From: Neobacillus niacini
Lineage (GTDB): Bacteria; Bacillota; Bacilli; Bacillales; Cytobacillaceae
Direction: 5' to 3'
Assembly (NCBI RefSeq): GCF_019749295.1
Contig: NZ_JACWFG010000001.1
Location: forward strand, 270,604-334,603
DNA: 64,000 nucleotides
Of this stretch, positions 27,131 through 39,155 are shown one piece after another. The position numbers and the translations under genes were made by a program. The stretch's first letter is position 1; each line of letters starts with the position of its first letter. The notes beneath the pieces were generated by a model, which was not told the origin of the DNA, made no database searches, and was given only the letters and a program-made list of their open reading frames with translations.

Positions 27131-28252
27131 TTATTCCTTTTCTTCATCTTCATTAAAGTCAACATCTAGTTGATCATCAAAAAGTCGAATCATTTCTTCA
27201 CGTGGATAGATTCCTAGTTCACGTGCTTCTGTTTCAGATTTGATATCTATTTTCCAACCTGTTAACTTTGCTGCAAGCCGGGCATTTTGTCCGCGTTTTC
27301 CAATCGCTAGTGAAAGCTGGTAATCTGGAACAACGACAGTTGTCGCTTTTTCAGCTTCATTCACCATAACATCTAGAACTTTAGATGGGCTTAAAGAATT
27401 TGCGACAAAGATGACAGGATTATCAGACCATTTGACAATATCAATTTTCTCGCCTTTTAATTCATTCACAACAGCTTGAACCCTCGTACCTTTTGGACCT
27501 ACACAAGATCCAACTGGGTCAACTTCATTGTTATCCGAATGAACAGAAATTTTTGAACGGTCACCCGCCTCACGAGCAACAGATTTAATTTCTACTGTAC
27601 CATCATATATTTCTGGAACTTCAATTTCGAAAAGTCGCTTAAGCAGTCCAGGATGTGTACGTGAAACGAAAATCTGAGGACCCTTCGTTGTCTTTTCAAC
27701 TTTTGTAATAAACACCTTAATACGGTCATGAGGCTTATAGCGCTCATTTGGCATTTGTTCATTTACAGGGAGCAGTGCTTCAATTTTTCCAAGGCTCACA
27801 TAAATAAATTTAGAGTCTAGTCTTTGAACAATTCCTGTCATGATATCTTCTTCACGATCAATAAACTCGGAATAAATGATACCTCTTTCCGCTTCCCTAA
27901 CTCTTTGAGTAACAACTTGTTTCGCTGTTTGAGCAGCAATTCTGCCAAAGTCCTTAGGGGTTACTTCCATTTCAACTACATCTTCAACAACGTAGTTAGG
28001 GTTGATGTTTCTCGCATCTGCTAAAGATATTTCAAGACGTGGATCAAAAACCTCATCCACTACTTCTTTCCTTGCAAATACTCTCATTGAGCCAGATTGC
28101 AGATTTAAATCAATCCGAACATTTTGGGCTTGGTTGAAATTACGTCGATATGCCGATACAAGTGCAGCCTCAATCGCGTCAATTAAAACATCTCTAGAAA
28201 TGCCCTTTTCTCTTTCTAGTATCGTAAGAGCATCTAATAATTCGCTGCTCAT
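27131..28252 (-). CDS. nusA: Transcription termination/antitermination protein NusA
   Basis: A 373-aa RNA polymerase-associated factor (B. subtilis 371). It has an N-terminal polymerase-binding domain, an S1 domain at about 135-200 and two KH domains ([35 protein letters not shown]), and lacks the acidic C-terminal repeats of E. coli NusA, as expected in Firmicutes. It follows rimP. Confidence 0.96.
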   Translation of the reverse strand: MSSELLDALTILEREKGISRDVLIDAIEAALVSAYRRNFNQAQNVRIDLNLQSGSMRVFARKEVVDEVFDPRLEISLADARNINPNYVVEDVVEMEVTPKDFGRIAAQTAKQVVTQRVREAERGIIYSEFIDREEDIMTGIVQRLDSKFIYVSLGKIEALLPVNEQMPNERYKPHDRIKVFITKVEKTTKGPQIFVSRTHPGLLKRLFEIEVPEIYDGTVEIKSVAREAGDRSKISVHSDNNEVDPVGSCVGPKGTRVQAVVNELKGEKIDIVKWSDNPVIFVANSLSPSKVLDVMVNEAEKATTVVVPDYQLSLAIGKRGQNARLAAKLTGWKIDIKSETEARELGIYPREEMIRLFDDQLDVDFNEDEEKE

Positions 28253-28291
28253 TGAATTATATCCCCCTATCCATAATATATTTATCTTTCA

Positions 28292-28762
28292 TTATGAAAA
28301 AATAACTGCTAGTCTTGCGCTAGCCACTTTTTCGAAAGGAATCTCAATCACTTTTTTCCGGGTTTTGATTTTCATCTCCACCTTTACGGTCTTTCCGTCA
28401 TAATCAAGTAATTTCCCTTCAAAGCCTTTTTCGCCGTCAATTGGTTCGTATGTTTTAATGAATACATTTTTACCAATTGCCTTTTCAAAATCTTTTGCTT
28501 TTTTAAGCGGTCGTTCTGCACCTGGAGAAGATACCTCAAGAAAATAATTTTGGGTTATCGGGTCAAGCTCATCGAGTTTTTCACTAAGCCGTTCACTGAC
28601 AATGCCACAGTCCTCTATATCAACACCGTTTTCTTTATCAATATATACGCGCAGAAACCAGTTTTTCCCTTCTTTTACAAACTCGATTTCCACCAATTCT
28701 AATTCAAGCTCTTGGATAATTGGCTGCGCTAGCTCTTCTACTACTTCCGTTACTTTGCTCAT
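28292..28762 (-). CDS. rimP: Ribosome maturation factor RimP
   Basis: A 156-aa 30S assembly factor with the N-terminal alpha/beta domain ([18 protein letters not shown]) and the C-terminal SH3-like barrel. It opens the rimP-nusA-infB-rbfA cluster, with AAAGGAGG ahead of the ATG. The 200-bp gap to polC contains the polC terminator. Confidence 0.95.
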   Translation of the reverse strand: MSKVTEVVEELAQPIIQELELELVEIEFVKEGKNWFLRVYIDKENGVDIEDCGIVSERLSEKLDELDPITQNYFLEVSSPGAERPLKKAKDFEKAIGKNVFIKTYEPIDGEKGFEGKLLDYDGKTVKVEMKIKTRKKVIEIPFEKVASARLAVIFS

Positions 28763-28846
28763 GTTTAACCTCCTTTACCGACATTCTCACCCATATTATT
28801 GGTAATTCACGGAAAGTTTTATTAATTACTCTGAATAAAAAAACGA

Positions 28847-28868
28847 AAGAGCGGGTTTCCCCACTCTT
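28847..28868 (-). terminator. Intrinsic terminator after polC
   Basis: Arms AAGAG-c-GGG and CCC-a-CTCTT have one mismatch and a four-base loop; CG and seven T residues follow on the minus strand. It separates polC from rimP. Confidence 0.75.
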
Positions 28869-28963
28869 GAACACGAGAGTATTTCTTAGTATTTCCAATA
28901 AAACTATACCATAACCAAATTTTATATGCAAACCGAAAGGCATAAAGTCAAGGGTTTTACTCT

Positions 28964-31900
28964 TTAGAATAGGGATAACTGGTTTTGTTCTGGCAAAGAA
29001 CCTAGACAACCTTGTTTATCTAAATATTCTAGAATAGTTTTTGATACTTTACCACGTTGCTGTAAGTCTTCTTTAGATAAAAATTCTCCATCTTTTCTTG
29101 CTTTAACAATATTATAAGCTGCATTTGTTCCAAGTCCTGGAATCGAATTAAATGGAGGGATTAATGAGTTCCCTTCAATAATAAATTCTGATGCATCCGA
29201 TTTATATAAATCGTAATTCTGGAAGGAGAAGCCTCTTTCGGTCATTTCCAAAGCCAGTTCAAGAACAGTCAGCAAGTTTTTTTCCTTATTTGACGCTTCA
29301 AGACCCTTAGCATTAATTTCTTCAATTTTCGCCCGAATAGATTCTGAGCCTCTTGACATTGCTTCGATATCAAAGTCCTCTGCACGGACTGTAAAATAGG
29401 CAGCGTAATACAGCAAAGGAAGATGCACCTTAAAGTAGGCAATCCTGACTGCCATCAATACATAGGCGGCAGCATGGGCCTTCGGGAACATATACTTAAT
29501 CTTTTTACAAGAATCGATATACCATTCAGGAACTTCCTTCTTCCTCATTTCCGCTTCCATTTCATCTGTCAGGCCCTTCCCTTTACGAACCGACTCCATA
29601 ATCTTAAAAGCAAATGATGGTTCTAGTCCCTGATAAATAAGGTAGACCATGATATCATCACGACAACCAATTACTTCACTCAGATTACAGATGTTGTTAT
29701 GAATTAATTCTTGTGCATTTCCCAGCCATACATCTGTTCCATGTGACAGACCGGAGATTTGCACTAATTCAGAAAAAGTTGTTGGTTTTGTATCTTCAAG
29801 CATCTGTCGAACAAAGCGTGTTCCAAATTCAGGTATTCCAAGCGTACCTGTTTTACACATAATCTGCTGTTCGGTAACACCTAATGATTCTGTACCGCTA
29901 AAGATTTTCATTACTTCTGGATCATCCGTCGGAATGGTTTTAGGATCCATTCCACTTAAGTCTTGCAGCATTCTGATAACAGTTGGATCATCGTGCCCTA
30001 GTATATCTAGCTTTAAGACATTATCGTGGATGGAATGGAAATCAAAATGAGTCGTTTTCCATTCTGAGTTTCGATCATCTGCCGGAAATTGAATCGGTGT
30101 AAAGTCATATACATCCATGTAATCAGGAATAACAATGATACCGCCTGGATGCTGACCTGTTGTTCTTTTTACACCCGTACAGCCGGATGCTAATCTCTCA
30201 ACTTCTGCCCCGCGTAATTGTAAATTATTATCCTGCTGATACGCCTTTACATATCCGAAAGCTGTTTTATCAGCAACCGTTCCAATTGTACCTGCTCTAA
30301 ATACATTGTCTTCTCCGAAAAGTACCTTCGTATAGTTATGGGCACGAGGCTGATATTCTCCAGAGAAGTTTAAATCGATATCGGGAACCTTGTCCCCTTT
30401 AAAACCAAGGAAGGTTTCAAATGGAATGTCATGTCCGTCTTTAATATATTTACTGCCGCATTGAGGGCAATCCTTATCGGGTAAATCAAACCCTGATCCT
30501 ACAGAACCATCATTGAAAAATTCTGAGTGCTTGCAGGAAGGACAAACGTAATGCGGAGGTAACGGATTTACCTCGGTAATTTCTGTCATTGTAGCAACCA
30601 AGGAAGATCCTACTGAACCACGTGAACCAACAAGGTACCCGTCATCTAATGATTTTTTTACAAGCTTATGCGAAATCAAGTAAATTACCGCAAAACCATG
30701 TCCAATAATACTCTTCAATTCTTTTTCAAGACGTGCTTCCACGATTTCTGGAAGAGGTTCTCCGTAAATCTTCTTTGCCATGGAGTAACTCATTTCTCGC
30801 ATTTCTACATCAGCGCCTTCAATTCTCGGCGTATATAAGTCGTCTTTAATCGGCTTAATGACGTCAATCATTTCAGCTATTTTGTTTGTATTCGTTATAA
30901 CAATTTCTTTTGCTTTCTCTCCTCCAAGAAAAGAAAAGGCAGCAAGCATTTCGTTTGTTGTCCTAAAGTGGACATCTGGAAGCTTGTGACGATTTAGCGG
31001 ATTTGCTCCGCCTTGTGAGTTCACTAATATTTTTCGATAAATCTTATCGTTTTCATTCAAATAATGTACATTACCCGTTGCAACGACAGGAATCCCTAAT
31101 TTATCGCCAAGCTTTACAATATTGCCAATGATATCTTCAAGTGCCTTTTCATCACGAACGAGTTCCATTTCAAGTAATGGAGCATTTACTTCCTTCGGCA
31201 TAACCTCAAGATAATCATAAAATTGTGCAAAAGCTTCTACTTCATCAGGAGACTTTTGCATCATCCCCTCAAATACTTCTCCTTTATTACAGCCGGAACC
31301 AACAAGGATTCCTTCTCTGTATTTTTGGAGAACGGAGCGTGGCAGCCTCGGAACTCTATAAAAATATTCAATATGCGAAATCGATACGAGTTTAAATAAA
31401 TTCTTTAAGCCAGCTTCCGTTTGGGCAAGAAGCGTACAATGATAAGGACGTGCCCGTTGATACGCATTTCCCTTCCCCATGTTATCGTTAAATTGGTCAT
31501 GGTAATGTATTCCTTTTTCCGATGCATCCTTAAGCATTTTCAATAATAAATACCCAGTAGCCTCAGCGTCATAAATAGCTCGATGGTGCTGGGTTAATTC
31601 AATATCGAATTTCTTTGCTAATGTATTTAAGCGGTGATTTTTCATTTCCGGATATAGAAATCTACCAAGTTCCAGGGTATCGATAACTGGATTTTTAGCC
31701 TTTTCAATGCCAATGTTTTTATATCCAACATTTAAAAAACCCATATCGAAAGATGCATTGTGTGCAACTAATACGGCATCACCTGTCCAATCATGAAACC
31801 TTTGGATTACTTCACCGACTTCAGGAGCATTCTGCACCATATCATCAGTAATTCCTGTTAAATTGATCGTTGTTGCCGATAATCGATGGTGCGGGTTGGC

Positions 31901-33283
31901 AAAAGATTCAAAGCGGTCGATAATTTCGCCATCCTTAATTTTAACTGCGGCTAACTCAATAATCGTATCGTACACGGCAGATAAGCCTGTGGTTTCAACG
32001 TCAAATACCACAAATGTATCTTCTTCGATTAATCGATGGGCATCATTATACGTAATCGGAACACCATCATCGACAAGATTTACTTCTACACCATATAGGA
32101 TTTTTATATCATTTTTCTTTCCAGCGCCATACGCCTCAGGAAATGATTGAGCAACAGCATGGTCCGTAACAGCAATCGCCTTATGCCCCCATTTCTTCGC
32201 TTGAGAAATCAGTGTACCAACTGGAGTGACTGCATCCATTGAGCTCATCGGTGTATGAAGATGTAGTTCTACACGTTTTTGATCTTCCGGTGCTGTATCT
32301 TTACGACCTTCAGGTTTAATTTCGTTTATATCATTTCCAATCATGACTAAATCACGGACAAAGGTATCATTTTGAATGCTTCCTCTAACTCTTACCCACA
32401 TTCCCTTTTTTACCAGCTGGTAAAGTGCTGCATCTTCCTTGTCACGAGAGAACATTTTAACCATAAGCGAGCTTGTGTAATCGGTAATCTTAAAAGTTAA
32501 TAGAGTACGGCCACTTCGCAGTTCCCTTGTCTCGGCATCAAAAATAAAGCCTTCTACAGTGACTCGTCTTTCTTCGTCAACAATATCAATCATATTTCTT
32601 AGATCTTGGTCATCTTTAATGGTGAGACCAATGGATAGCGGTCCTTCTGGAGTTCCTCCTGCATCTTTCTCAGCCTCTTTCTTTTGCAGGTCAGCTAATG
32701 CCATAAGTCCGCGTTCCTGATCTTCTTTTTGTTTCGCCAATAGAAACTTTTGATACTCGTCATTTTTTTCACCACTCTGAATGTCCGTTTCTACAGTCAA
32801 AGTCGGAAATCCATAGGAATGATAGAGACTAGCAATCATTGTTCCATATTTTCTTTTTAGGGCCATTCCTTCAGTTTCATTACGGACTGAGATCGTCAGC
32901 TTATTCCCGCTGACTGCCGGCACCTGTTCATTCAATAATTTTAACATCGGCGGCGAGATCCCATCGATTTGCTGAATACTATAATTCCAATACTCTAAAA
33001 GTAATTCTGGTTTAATGCTAGGATTTTCTACTCTTATGTCATATGAAATCTTGGCAATACTTGAGAACTTTCTTTCAAGCTGAGTAGTAAATCGAAGATA
33101 AAGACTAAAAGGAAGAATATTTTCGAGTAAAAATTGAAAATGCCATTTACGTGATTTTTTTTCGACAATAAATCTTTCAATTTGAGCATTTTGAAATTGT
33201 GCTACAACAGCGTCTTCTTTTAATTCTAGTTGCTGGAGCAAGAGTAAGAATCGCTCTTTTTTGCCAGAGGCATGTTCGCTCAT
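28964..33283 (-). CDS. polC: DNA polymerase III alpha subunit PolC
   Basis: A 1439-aa Gram-positive replicative polymerase (B. subtilis 1437). Order: N-terminal domain, OB fold (about 235-325), PHP domain beginning [11 protein letters not shown], an inserted DEDD exonuclease with FDVETTG, a zinc-binding CPSCKH ... CPQCGSKY pair, the palm and fingers, and the C-terminal duplex-binding domain. GGGAGAGGGA precedes two adjacent ATGs; I use the second (33283). The first ATG in the frame (33298) lies inside the ribosome-binding region. proS, which lies between rseP and polC in B. subtilis, is absent. Confidence 0.96.
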   Translation of the reverse strand: MSEHASGKKERFLLLLQQLELKEDAVVAQFQNAQIERFIVEKKSRKWHFQFLLENILPFSLYLRFTTQLERKFSSIAKISYDIRVENPSIKPELLLEYWNYSIQQIDGISPPMLKLLNEQVPAVSGNKLTISVRNETEGMALKRKYGTMIASLYHSYGFPTLTVETDIQSGEKNDEYQKFLLAKQKEDQERGLMALADLQKKEAEKDAGGTPEGPLSIGLTIKDDQDLRNMIDIVDEERRVTVEGFIFDAETRELRSGRTLLTFKITDYTSSLMVKMFSRDKEDAALYQLVKKGMWVRVRGSIQNDTFVRDLVMIGNDINEIKPEGRKDTAPEDQKRVELHLHTPMSSMDAVTPVGTLISQAKKWGHKAIAVTDHAVAQSFPEAYGAGKKNDIKILYGVEVNLVDDGVPITYNDAHRLIEEDTFVVFDVETTGLSAVYDTIIELAAVKIKDGEIIDRFESFANPHHRLSATTINLTGITDDMVQNAPEVGEVIQRFHDWTGDAVLVAHNASFDMGFLNVGYKNIGIEKAKNPVIDTLELGRFLYPEMKNHRLNTLAKKFDIELTQHHRAIYDAEATGYLLLKMLKDASEKGIHYHDQFNDNMGKGNAYQRARPYHCTLLAQTEAGLKNLFKLVSISHIEYFYRVPRLPRSVLQKYREGILVGSGCNKGEVFEGMMQKSPDEVEAFAQFYDYLEVMPKEVNAPLLEMELVRDEKALEDIIGNIVKLGDKLGIPVVATGNVHYLNENDKIYRKILVNSQGGANPLNRHKLPDVHFRTTNEMLAAFSFLGGEKAKEIVITNTNKIAEMIDVIKPIKDDLYTPRIEGADVEMREMSYSMAKKIYGEPLPEIVEARLEKELKSIIGHGFAVIYLISHKLVKKSLDDGYLVGSRGSVGSSLVATMTEITEVNPLPPHYVCPSCKHSEFFNDGSVGSGFDLPDKDCPQCGSKYIKDGHDIPFETFLGFKGDKVPDIDLNFSGEYQPRAHNYTKVLFGEDNVFRAGTIGTVADKTAFGYVKAYQQDNNLQLRGAEVERLASGCTGVKRTTGQHPGGIIVIPDYMDVYDFTPIQFPADDRNSEWKTTHFDFHSIHDNVLKLDILGHDDPTVIRMLQDLSGMDPKTIPTDDPEVMKIFSGTESLGVTEQQIMCKTGTLGIPEFGTRFVRQMLEDTKPTTFSELVQISGLSHGTDVWLGNAQELIHNNICNLSEVIGCRDDIMVYLIYQGLEPSFAFKIMESVRKGKGLTDEMEAEMRKKEVPEWYIDSCKKIKYMFPKAHAAAYVLMAVRIAYFKVHLPLLYYAAYFTVRAEDFDIEAMSRGSESIRAKIEEINAKGLEASNKEKNLLTVLELALEMTERGFSFQNYDLYKSDASEFIIEGNSLIPPFNSIPGLGTNAAYNIVKARKDGEFLSKEDLQQRGKVSKTILEYLDKQGCLGSLPEQNQLSLF

Positions 33284-33406
33284 CATTCCCTCTCCCATCT
33301 ATATAAAGTCTCTCTAATTATTCTTTTATCAAAATGTAATTATATCATATGATACCTAATCATTCGGCTAATTTCGACAGAAAAATAAAACCAAAAAAGT
33401 AAATAA

Positions 33407-33431
33407 AAAAAGGTTCACAAGGAACCTTTTT
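33407..33431 (-). terminator. Intrinsic terminator after rseP
   Basis: Ten-base arms (AAAAAGGTTC/GAACCTTTTT) around a five-base loop, with T-rich sequence following on the minus strand, end the rpsB-to-rseP stretch ahead of polC. Confidence 0.85.
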
Positions 33432-33450
33432 AATTAAACCGGTAAACCAA

Positions 33451-34710
33451 CTATAAGAAAAATCTCTGTATATCATTCCAGGTTACAACCAGCATGAGGA
33501 GCATAAGTAGTGCAAATCCAATAAAGTGGACCATGCCTTCCTTATGACGGTCAATTGGCTTTCCTCTTACTGCTTCTACTGCAAAAAACATTAACCTTCC
33601 GCCATCAAGTGCTGGAATAGGCAAGAGGTTCATAATTCCTAAGTTAATACTTAGAATCGCTGCCCATTTCATGACATAATAAATTCCTGATTGGACAACG
33701 GTATCAGTTGAAGCATATATCCCGACCGGACCTGAGAGCATGTCTATGGAGAACTGGCCAGTAACTAACTGTCCCAGCATCACAAAAATCTGCTTTGTCC
33801 AAAAATAGGTTTCAGTGAAACCAGCAGTAATGGCCTTCATAGGAGATTTCTCAATAGGGCTGTAAACACCAATCAGACCAATTTTTTCACCTTCCACAGT
33901 TTGCTCTTTTGGGGTTACGGTGATTTCCTGATCCTTCCCATCACGGCTAATAGAAAAATCAAGTTCCTCATTCGGATTTTCCCTGATAATTTCTACGACA
34001 TCAGACCAGCTGGAGATTTCAGCGCCATTAATACTCTGGACAATATCCCCTTCTGCCAATCCTGCAGCATTCGCAGCCCCATCAGGAGTAATAACACCTA
34101 ATTTAGGTTCGTTCGTTGGAACCCCCTGTAAGAAAGCAATAATAATAAACAAAAAGAATGCAAGGACAAAATTCATCATCGGTCCTGCAAAGATTGCCAT
34201 TGTTCTTTGAGGCAGGGTTTTTGAAGCAAATTGACGGTCATAAGGAGCTAGTTGTGTTTCTATTCCATTTTCGACCGTAACAGCTGTTGGACTGATAGCA
34301 AATGTTTGAATGCTATCTTCGTTGTCTTCCGGATAGCCTTTAATAAACATTTTGTGTTCAATATCGGCATATTCCACTTCTATAATCCGACAATCAGGAT
34401 ATTTTTCTTTATTGTTCAAAATTATTTTATTTACGTTATTATCTTTGTCAAACAATAGTCCAATCCTATACCCAGGTTTTAATTCAACACCCTCTGGGTC
34501 TTCACCAGCCATGCGAACAAAACCGCCTATTGGCAGTAACCTAATCGTATAAGTAGTTTCTCCTTTTTTATGAGTGAAAACCTTTGGACCAAATCCAATT
34601 GCAAATTCACGGCACAAAATTCCTGCCCGTTTAGCAAAAATCAAATGGCCTAATTCATGGAAGAAGACGAGTGCACCAAAGATAACAATAAAGGCAATAA
34701 CTGTAGTCAA
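33451..34710 (-). CDS. rseP: Intramembrane zinc metalloprotease RseP (RasP)
   Basis: A 419-aa site-2 protease. The HELGH zinc motif is at 18-22 in the first membrane segment. A PDZ domain (around GLAEGDIVQSINGAEI) follows, and the conserved NLLPIPALDGGR lies near the C terminus with two more membrane segments. B. subtilis RasP cleaves anti-sigma factor RsiW and FtsL. Start: TTG at 34710, seven bases after AAGGTGG; a GTG at 34722 is possible but overlaps that site. It follows dxr closely. Confidence 0.94.
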   Translation of the reverse strand: MTTVIAFIVIFGALVFFHELGHLIFAKRAGILCREFAIGFGPKVFTHKKGETTYTIRLLPIGGFVRMAGEDPEGVELKPGYRIGLLFDKDNNVNKIILNNKEKYPDCRIIEVEYADIEHKMFIKGYPEDNEDSIQTFAISPTAVTVENGIETQLAPYDRQFASKTLPQRTMAIFAGPMMNFVLAFFLFIIIAFLQGVPTNEPKLGVITPDGAANAAGLAEGDIVQSINGAEISSWSDVVEIIRENPNEELDFSISRDGKDQEITVTPKEQTVEGEKIGLIGVYSPIEKSPMKAITAGFTETYFWTKQIFVMLGQLVTGQFSIDMLSGPVGIYASTDTVVQSGIYYVMKWAAILSINLGIMNLLPIPALDGGRLMFFAVEAVRGKPIDRHKEGMVHFIGFALLMLLMLVVTWNDIQRFFL

Positions 34711-34727
34711 ACTAAAAACCACCTTTT

Positions 34728-35873
34728 TTATAGAAGTGTTTGTACATATTGTCTAGCTTCTTTGTCCACTTCTTGAATAATAGATAAGTCAGGATTTTGT
34801 ATCACATCATGCTTACTTAATGCCTTTTCAATTAAATCTTCAATTTGTAAGAAAGTAATCTTTTCATTTAAGAAAGCAGCTACTGCCACTTCATTTGCGG
34901 CATTCAAAACGGTTGGCAGTGTTCCACCTTTTTTACCTGCCTCGTATGCAAACTGCATACAGCGGAATCGGGTTGAATCCATTTCTTGAAAATGCAATTT
35001 ACCAATTAGTGCTAAATCTAATCTTTGCGAGGAAGCGAGCGGTAACCGGTCTGGGTAAGATAGCGCATATTGAATAGGTACCCTCATATCAGGTGTCCCT
35101 AACTGTGCCATTATACTGCTGTCATGAAATTCCACCATAGAATGAATAATACTTTCTTTATGAAGCAGAACATCAATTTTTTCATATGGAATGTTATAAA
35201 GCCAATGAGCCTCAATTACTTCTAATCCCTTATTCATCATGGTTGCTGAATCGATTGTTATTTTTGCACCCATTGACCAATTGGGATGATTCAATGCCTC
35301 TTTAACAGTAACTCCTTCTAGTTCTTTACGCGTGCGATCGCGAAAGCTGCCGCCAGAGGCTGTTAAGATTAGTCTTTCGATAGTCTTTTCTTGTTCTCCC
35401 TGTAAGCATTGAAAAATAGCTGAATGTTCACTGTCCACAGGCAGTAAAGCAACATTATTTCTTTTAGCAGACTCCATCACTAGATGACCGGCAGTTACTA
35501 AAGTCTCTTTATTGGCAATTGCAATCGTTTTTCCACTTTCAATTGCTTGAAGAGTTGGATTTAAACCAACGCTGCCAATCACTGCATTTACAAGGATATC
35601 AGCTGCTGGATAGACAGCCACTTCAATGAGACCTTCTTCACCAAAAGTAAATTTGGTATTTGGAAATTCTGAATTTAATGTAATATAGTCATCGTGCTCT
35701 TGTACAGAAACAAGCTCTGGTTGAAATTCATGAATCATCTTTCTTGCCAATTCTAAATTTTTTCCTATAGAAATTGCAACTAACTTAAATTTTGATGGAT
35801 GTTCACGCAGTATATCTAAAGTTTGGGTGCCTATAGAACCCGTAGCCCCCAAAATACTAATGTTCTTCAACAA
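34728..35873 (-). CDS. dxr: 1-deoxy-D-xylulose-5-phosphate reductoisomerase
   Basis: A 381-aa NADPH enzyme of the MEP isoprenoid pathway, making 2-C-methyl-D-erythritol 4-phosphate. The nucleotide loop [10 protein letters not shown] is at 9-18; [14 protein letters not shown] and TASGGSFRD are family motifs. The start is TTG, and a second TTG codon directly follows it; GGAG lies eight bases before the first. It feeds uppS and cdsA neighbours with lipid precursors. Confidence 0.95.
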   Translation of the reverse strand: MLKNISILGATGSIGTQTLDILREHPSKFKLVAISIGKNLELARKMIHEFQPELVSVQEHDDYITLNSEFPNTKFTFGEEGLIEVAVYPAADILVNAVIGSVGLNPTLQAIESGKTIAIANKETLVTAGHLVMESAKRNNVALLPVDSEHSAIFQCLQGEQEKTIERLILTASGGSFRDRTRKELEGVTVKEALNHPNWSMGAKITIDSATMMNKGLEVIEAHWLYNIPYEKIDVLLHKESIIHSMVEFHDSSIMAQLGTPDMRVPIQYALSYPDRLPLASSQRLDLALIGKLHFQEMDSTRFRCMQFAYEAGKKGGTLPTVLNAANEVAVAAFLNEKITFLQIEDLIEKALSKHDVIQNPDLSIIQEVDKEARQYVQTLL

Positions 35874-35897
35874 AAATTCAACTCCTAAAATCTACTC

Positions 35898-36686
35898 CTA
35901 CCATAGGTGGAAAAGGTTTAATAATGGCAGTATGAATAATAAACTATCGAAACGGTCAAGAATTCCACCGTGCCCTGGTAATATATTTCCTGAATCCTTT
36001 ACATTAAAATGGCGTTTGAAGGCTGATTGGACCAAGTCGCCAATTTGTCCAAAAATGGACAGCACGACCGTTATTCCCATGAGCGAAAGCGTCGTTGCAT
36101 TGAATTCTGAAAAAATAGCAAACAACAAAGCGACAACTAATGCAGAAACCACGCCGCCTATTGACCCCTCAACAGTCTTATTTGGACTTATTTCAGGCCA
36201 AAGTTTTGTTTTCCCTATAGCTTTTCCAATAAAATAAGCACCGGAATCTGTCGCCCATATCATAAATAATGAATAAAAGATATAGACTATCCCCGCATCA
36301 CGGGTTTCAATAAAGAAATAAAAGCCAATCCCCACATAAATTGCTGACAGGATTGAAAAACCTGCGTCTTCAAAGGTAAACCGATTTTTTGTGATGACTG
36401 TATATGCCAATAACAAAAGGATTAAAACAATACCAAGTTCTGTTTTTGTATAATAAAAAGTATTTACTATTTCACTATACTGCTCTGGAAAAAGAATAAC
36501 CCAGAGAAATAAAACTGCAAGCAGCCCATGAACAGAAAAAATACTAAGTTTTTTCATTTTTAATAATTCATACAACCCTACAGTTGCAAGGAAATACGTT
36601 AAAAGGACAAATGGTAGTCCACCGTAAAAAACTATTGGTAAAAATAAAGCAGCTGCTACTACTCCTGTAATGATTCTTTGCTTCAT
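35898..36686 (-). CDS. cdsA: Phosphatidate cytidylyltransferase
   Basis: A 262-aa membrane enzyme with about seven to eight hydrophobic segments making CDP-diacylglycerol for phospholipid synthesis. The C-terminal signature is intact: SPNKTVEGSIGG and SAFKRHFNVKDSGNILPGHG. It lies between uppS and dxr, the conserved arrangement. Confidence 0.95.
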   Translation of the reverse strand: MKQRIITGVVAAALFLPIVFYGGLPFVLLTYFLATVGLYELLKMKKLSIFSVHGLLAVLFLWVILFPEQYSEIVNTFYYTKTELGIVLILLLLAYTVITKNRFTFEDAGFSILSAIYVGIGFYFFIETRDAGIVYIFYSLFMIWATDSGAYFIGKAIGKTKLWPEISPNKTVEGSIGGVVSALVVALLFAIFSEFNATTLSLMGITVVLSIFGQIGDLVQSAFKRHFNVKDSGNILPGHGGILDRFDSLLFILPLLNLFHLW

Positions 36687-36730
36687 CTAAGATTTCAACA
36701 CCTTTATAGTACTTGAGAGAGATTGTATCC

Positions 36731-37510
36731 TTAAATACCGCCAAATCTCCGCTGACGATTCTGATATGCTTCAATAGCTTCAATTAAATGTTTTTCTCTA
36801 AAATCCGGCCACAATACTTCCGTAAACCAAAACTCGGTGTATGCTAATTGCCATAGCATAAAGTTACTAAGCCGAATTTCGCCGCTAGTGCGGATCAATA
36901 AATCAGGGTCATCGAGATTGGAAGTCATCAGATACGAGGAGAAAATCTCTTCGTTTAACTCGCTCTCTTTCAGTATTCCACTTTTATAATCATTTAAGAC
37001 TTTTTTGGCTGCATCAATAATTTCAGACCTGCTACCATAGTTAAGTGCAAAGTTTAATACCAGCCCATCATTGTTCTTTGTATCCTCGATAGCTTTTTCA
37101 ATTGCATTTAAAGTATGTACCGGCAATTGGTCTCTATAGCCCATCATACTAACTTGAACATTTTCTTCAATTAATTCAGGTAGAAAGGTTCCTAAGAACT
37201 CTTCTGGAAGTTTCATTAAGTAGTCCACTTCATTTTTTGGCCGCTTCCAATTTTCAGTCGAAAAAGCATATAATGTTAACGTTTTTATACCAAGGGTATT
37301 GGCTAACTTCGTTATTTTACGCACGACTTTCATACCTTCATGATGTCCAGCAATACGTGGTAGAGCTCTTTTCTTAGCCCAGCGTCCATTGCCATCCATA
37401 ATAATCGCAACATGTTCTGGTACCGGCAATTTTTTTACCTTTTCTATATTTTCTCGGAGAGTGGAAGAGTTATTATTTTGATTCTTCCAAAGCCTTATTT
37501 TATTAAACAT
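36731..37510 (-). CDS. uppS: Undecaprenyl diphosphate synthase
   Basis: A 259-aa cis-prenyltransferase making the C55 carrier lipid for wall synthesis. The catalytic segment IIMDGNGRWAKKR begins near residue 36. The C-terminal RTSGEIRLSNFMLWQ and YTEFWF bind the pyrophosphate. The ATG at 37510 lies nine bases after GGAGG; ten upstream codons were rejected. It sits 44 bp ahead of cdsA. Confidence 0.95.
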   Translation of the reverse strand: MFNKIRLWKNQNNNSSTLRENIEKVKKLPVPEHVAIIMDGNGRWAKKRALPRIAGHHEGMKVVRKITKLANTLGIKTLTLYAFSTENWKRPKNEVDYLMKLPEEFLGTFLPELIEENVQVSMMGYRDQLPVHTLNAIEKAIEDTKNNDGLVLNFALNYGSRSEIIDAAKKVLNDYKSGILKESELNEEIFSSYLMTSNLDDPDLLIRTSGEIRLSNFMLWQLAYTEFWFTEVLWPDFREKHLIEAIEAYQNRQRRFGGI

Positions 37511-37734
37511 AACATTGCTCCTCCAAACTAAGATTATCATTTCCTCCGATTATAGATCATGCCCACAGAGCGTGTGTTGATATATATGAAGAATGCTGAT
37601 TTTTCGCATGCTTTTATCATACCAAAAAAGTAACAATATATCTTCTACTAAATAAGTTATGTACTTGTACAAGAAATAAGAATGACCTTTTATATAGCCG
37701 TAAAAAAATATCTATAGGATAAATATAGTGAAAA

Positions 37735-37754
37735 AACCCCCTAAAAAGAGGGTT
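37735..37754 (-). terminator. Intrinsic terminator after frr
   Basis: Eight-base arms (AACCCCCT and AGAGGGTT, one mismatch) are followed by six T residues on the minus strand, 12 bases after the frr stop. It separates frr from uppS. Confidence 0.7.
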
Positions 37755-37765
37755 CTCCAAAATAA

Positions 37766-38323
37766 TTAAACTTCCAAGATTTCTTTTTCTTTATCTTTTG
37801 TTATTTGATCAATCTTGTTAATATGTTCGTCTGTTAGTTTTTGAATATCATCTGAATAACCGCGAAGTGCGTCTTCTGTTATTTCACCGTTTTTCTCTAG
37901 CTTTTTCAAATCATCGTTACCGTCACGACGGATATTACGGATAGCAACTTTAGCGTCTTCAGATTCCTTCTTTACTAATTTCACTAGCTCTTTTCGGCGT
38001 TCTTCTGTCAATTGAGGGATAGCAAGTCTGATGACCTGACCATCATTTGAAGGATTTAACCCCAAGTCAGATTTAAGAATTGCCTTTTCAATATCACCTA
38101 GAATTGATTTGTCATAAGGCTGGATAACAAGCAGACGAGCTTCTGGTGTAGAAATTCCCGCCATTTGATTCACTGGAGTTGGTGCTCCATAATAATCAAT
38201 CGTAATTCTATCTAATAAAGAAGCACTTGCTCTTCCTGCACGAATACTAGCAAGTTCACGTGAATATGATTGAATCGCTTTAAGCATTCTATCTTTCGTT
38301 GCTGAAACCACTTGTTTTGGCAT
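37766..38323 (-). CDS. frr: Ribosome recycling factor
   Basis: A 185-aa factor that splits post-termination ribosomes with EF-G. The family core [13 protein letters not shown] and [21 protein letters not shown] are present. Its ATG follows directly on the pyrH stop with no gap. It is last in the rpsB-tsf-pyrH-frr group and ends in a terminator. Confidence 0.97.
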   Translation of the reverse strand: MPKQVVSATKDRMLKAIQSYSRELASIRAGRASASLLDRITIDYYGAPTPVNQMAGISTPEARLLVIQPYDKSILGDIEKAILKSDLGLNPSNDGQVIRLAIPQLTEERRKELVKLVKKESEDAKVAIRNIRRDGNDDLKKLEKNGEITEDALRGYSDDIQKLTDEHINKIDQITKDKEKEILEV

Positions 38324-39049
38324 TTAATTTTTCCCCCTAACAATTGTTCCAATTTTTTCGCCCATAACGGCACGTTTTATATTTCCTTGTTCCATAATAG
38401 AGAATACAATTAGTGGAATATCGTTATCCATACATAATGAGGATGCAGTAGAATCCATCACAGCTAATCCTTCTTTAATGACATCAAGGAATGAGAGGTC
38501 TTCATATTTTGTTGCATTAGGATCTAAACGCGGATCTGCCGAATAGACACCATCAACATTATTTTTTGCCATTAAAATCACTTCAGCGTCGATTTCAGCA
38601 GCACGCAGAGCAGCCGTTGTGTCAGTAGAGAAATATGGATTTCCAGTGCCTGCAGCAAAAATAACCACTCTCTTTTTCTCTAAATGTCTCATTGCTCGAC
38701 GTCTAATATATGGTTCTGCCACCTGGCGCATTTCAATGGAAGTTTGAACTCGTGATTCAATACCTAGGTGTTCTAAACTGTCCTGTAGTGCTAATGAATT
38801 CATAACTGTGGCAAGCATACCCATATAATCAGCAGTAGCTCTGTCCATACCCATTTCACTGCCTATTTTACCACGCCATATATTACCCCCGCCAACAACA
38901 ACTGCCACCTCTACACCTAGTTCTGCAATTTCCTTTACTTGTCCGGCGATTGATTTAATAACGGATGGTTTAATACCGAAGCTTGATTCTCCAGCAAGTG
39001 CTTCCCCGCTTAGTTTTAGAACGACACGTTTGTACTTAGGACCGCTCAT
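38324..39049 (-). CDS. pyrH: UMP kinase
   Basis: A 241-aa amino-acid-kinase-fold enzyme phosphorylating UMP. It shows [12 protein letters not shown] at the N terminus, [10 protein letters not shown] near 51-60 and [12 protein letters not shown]. It lies between tsf and frr. A palindromic terminator sits in the gap after tsf, so it may be partly uncoupled from rpsB-tsf. Confidence 0.97.
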   Translation of the reverse strand: MSGPKYKRVVLKLSGEALAGESSFGIKPSVIKSIAGQVKEIAELGVEVAVVVGGGNIWRGKIGSEMGMDRATADYMGMLATVMNSLALQDSLEHLGIESRVQTSIEMRQVAEPYIRRRAMRHLEKKRVVIFAAGTGNPYFSTDTTAALRAAEIDAEVILMAKNNVDGVYSADPRLDPNATKYEDLSFLDVIKEGLAVMDSTASSLCMDNDIPLIVFSIMEQGNIKRAVMGEKIGTIVRGKN

Positions 39050-39095
39050 ATGAACCTCCTTATTATGTATATGAATTATTTAAAAAAACTTTAAA

Positions 39096-39122
39096 AATAG
39101 GGAACACAACGTGTTCCCTATT
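39096..39122 (-). terminator. Intrinsic terminator after tsf
   Basis: A perfect 12-bp stem (AATAGGGAACAC/GTGTTCCCTATT) with a three-base loop is followed by T residues on the minus strand. It lies between tsf and pyrH. Confidence 0.88.
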
Positions 39123-39155
39123 CAAAACATATTTTGCGTACCATGCTTTAAAAAA

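Noticed and set aside
28704..29009. 101-codon minus-strand open frame between polC and rimP
   Set aside because: Overlaps the end of polC and start of rimP in another frame and contains the polC terminator.
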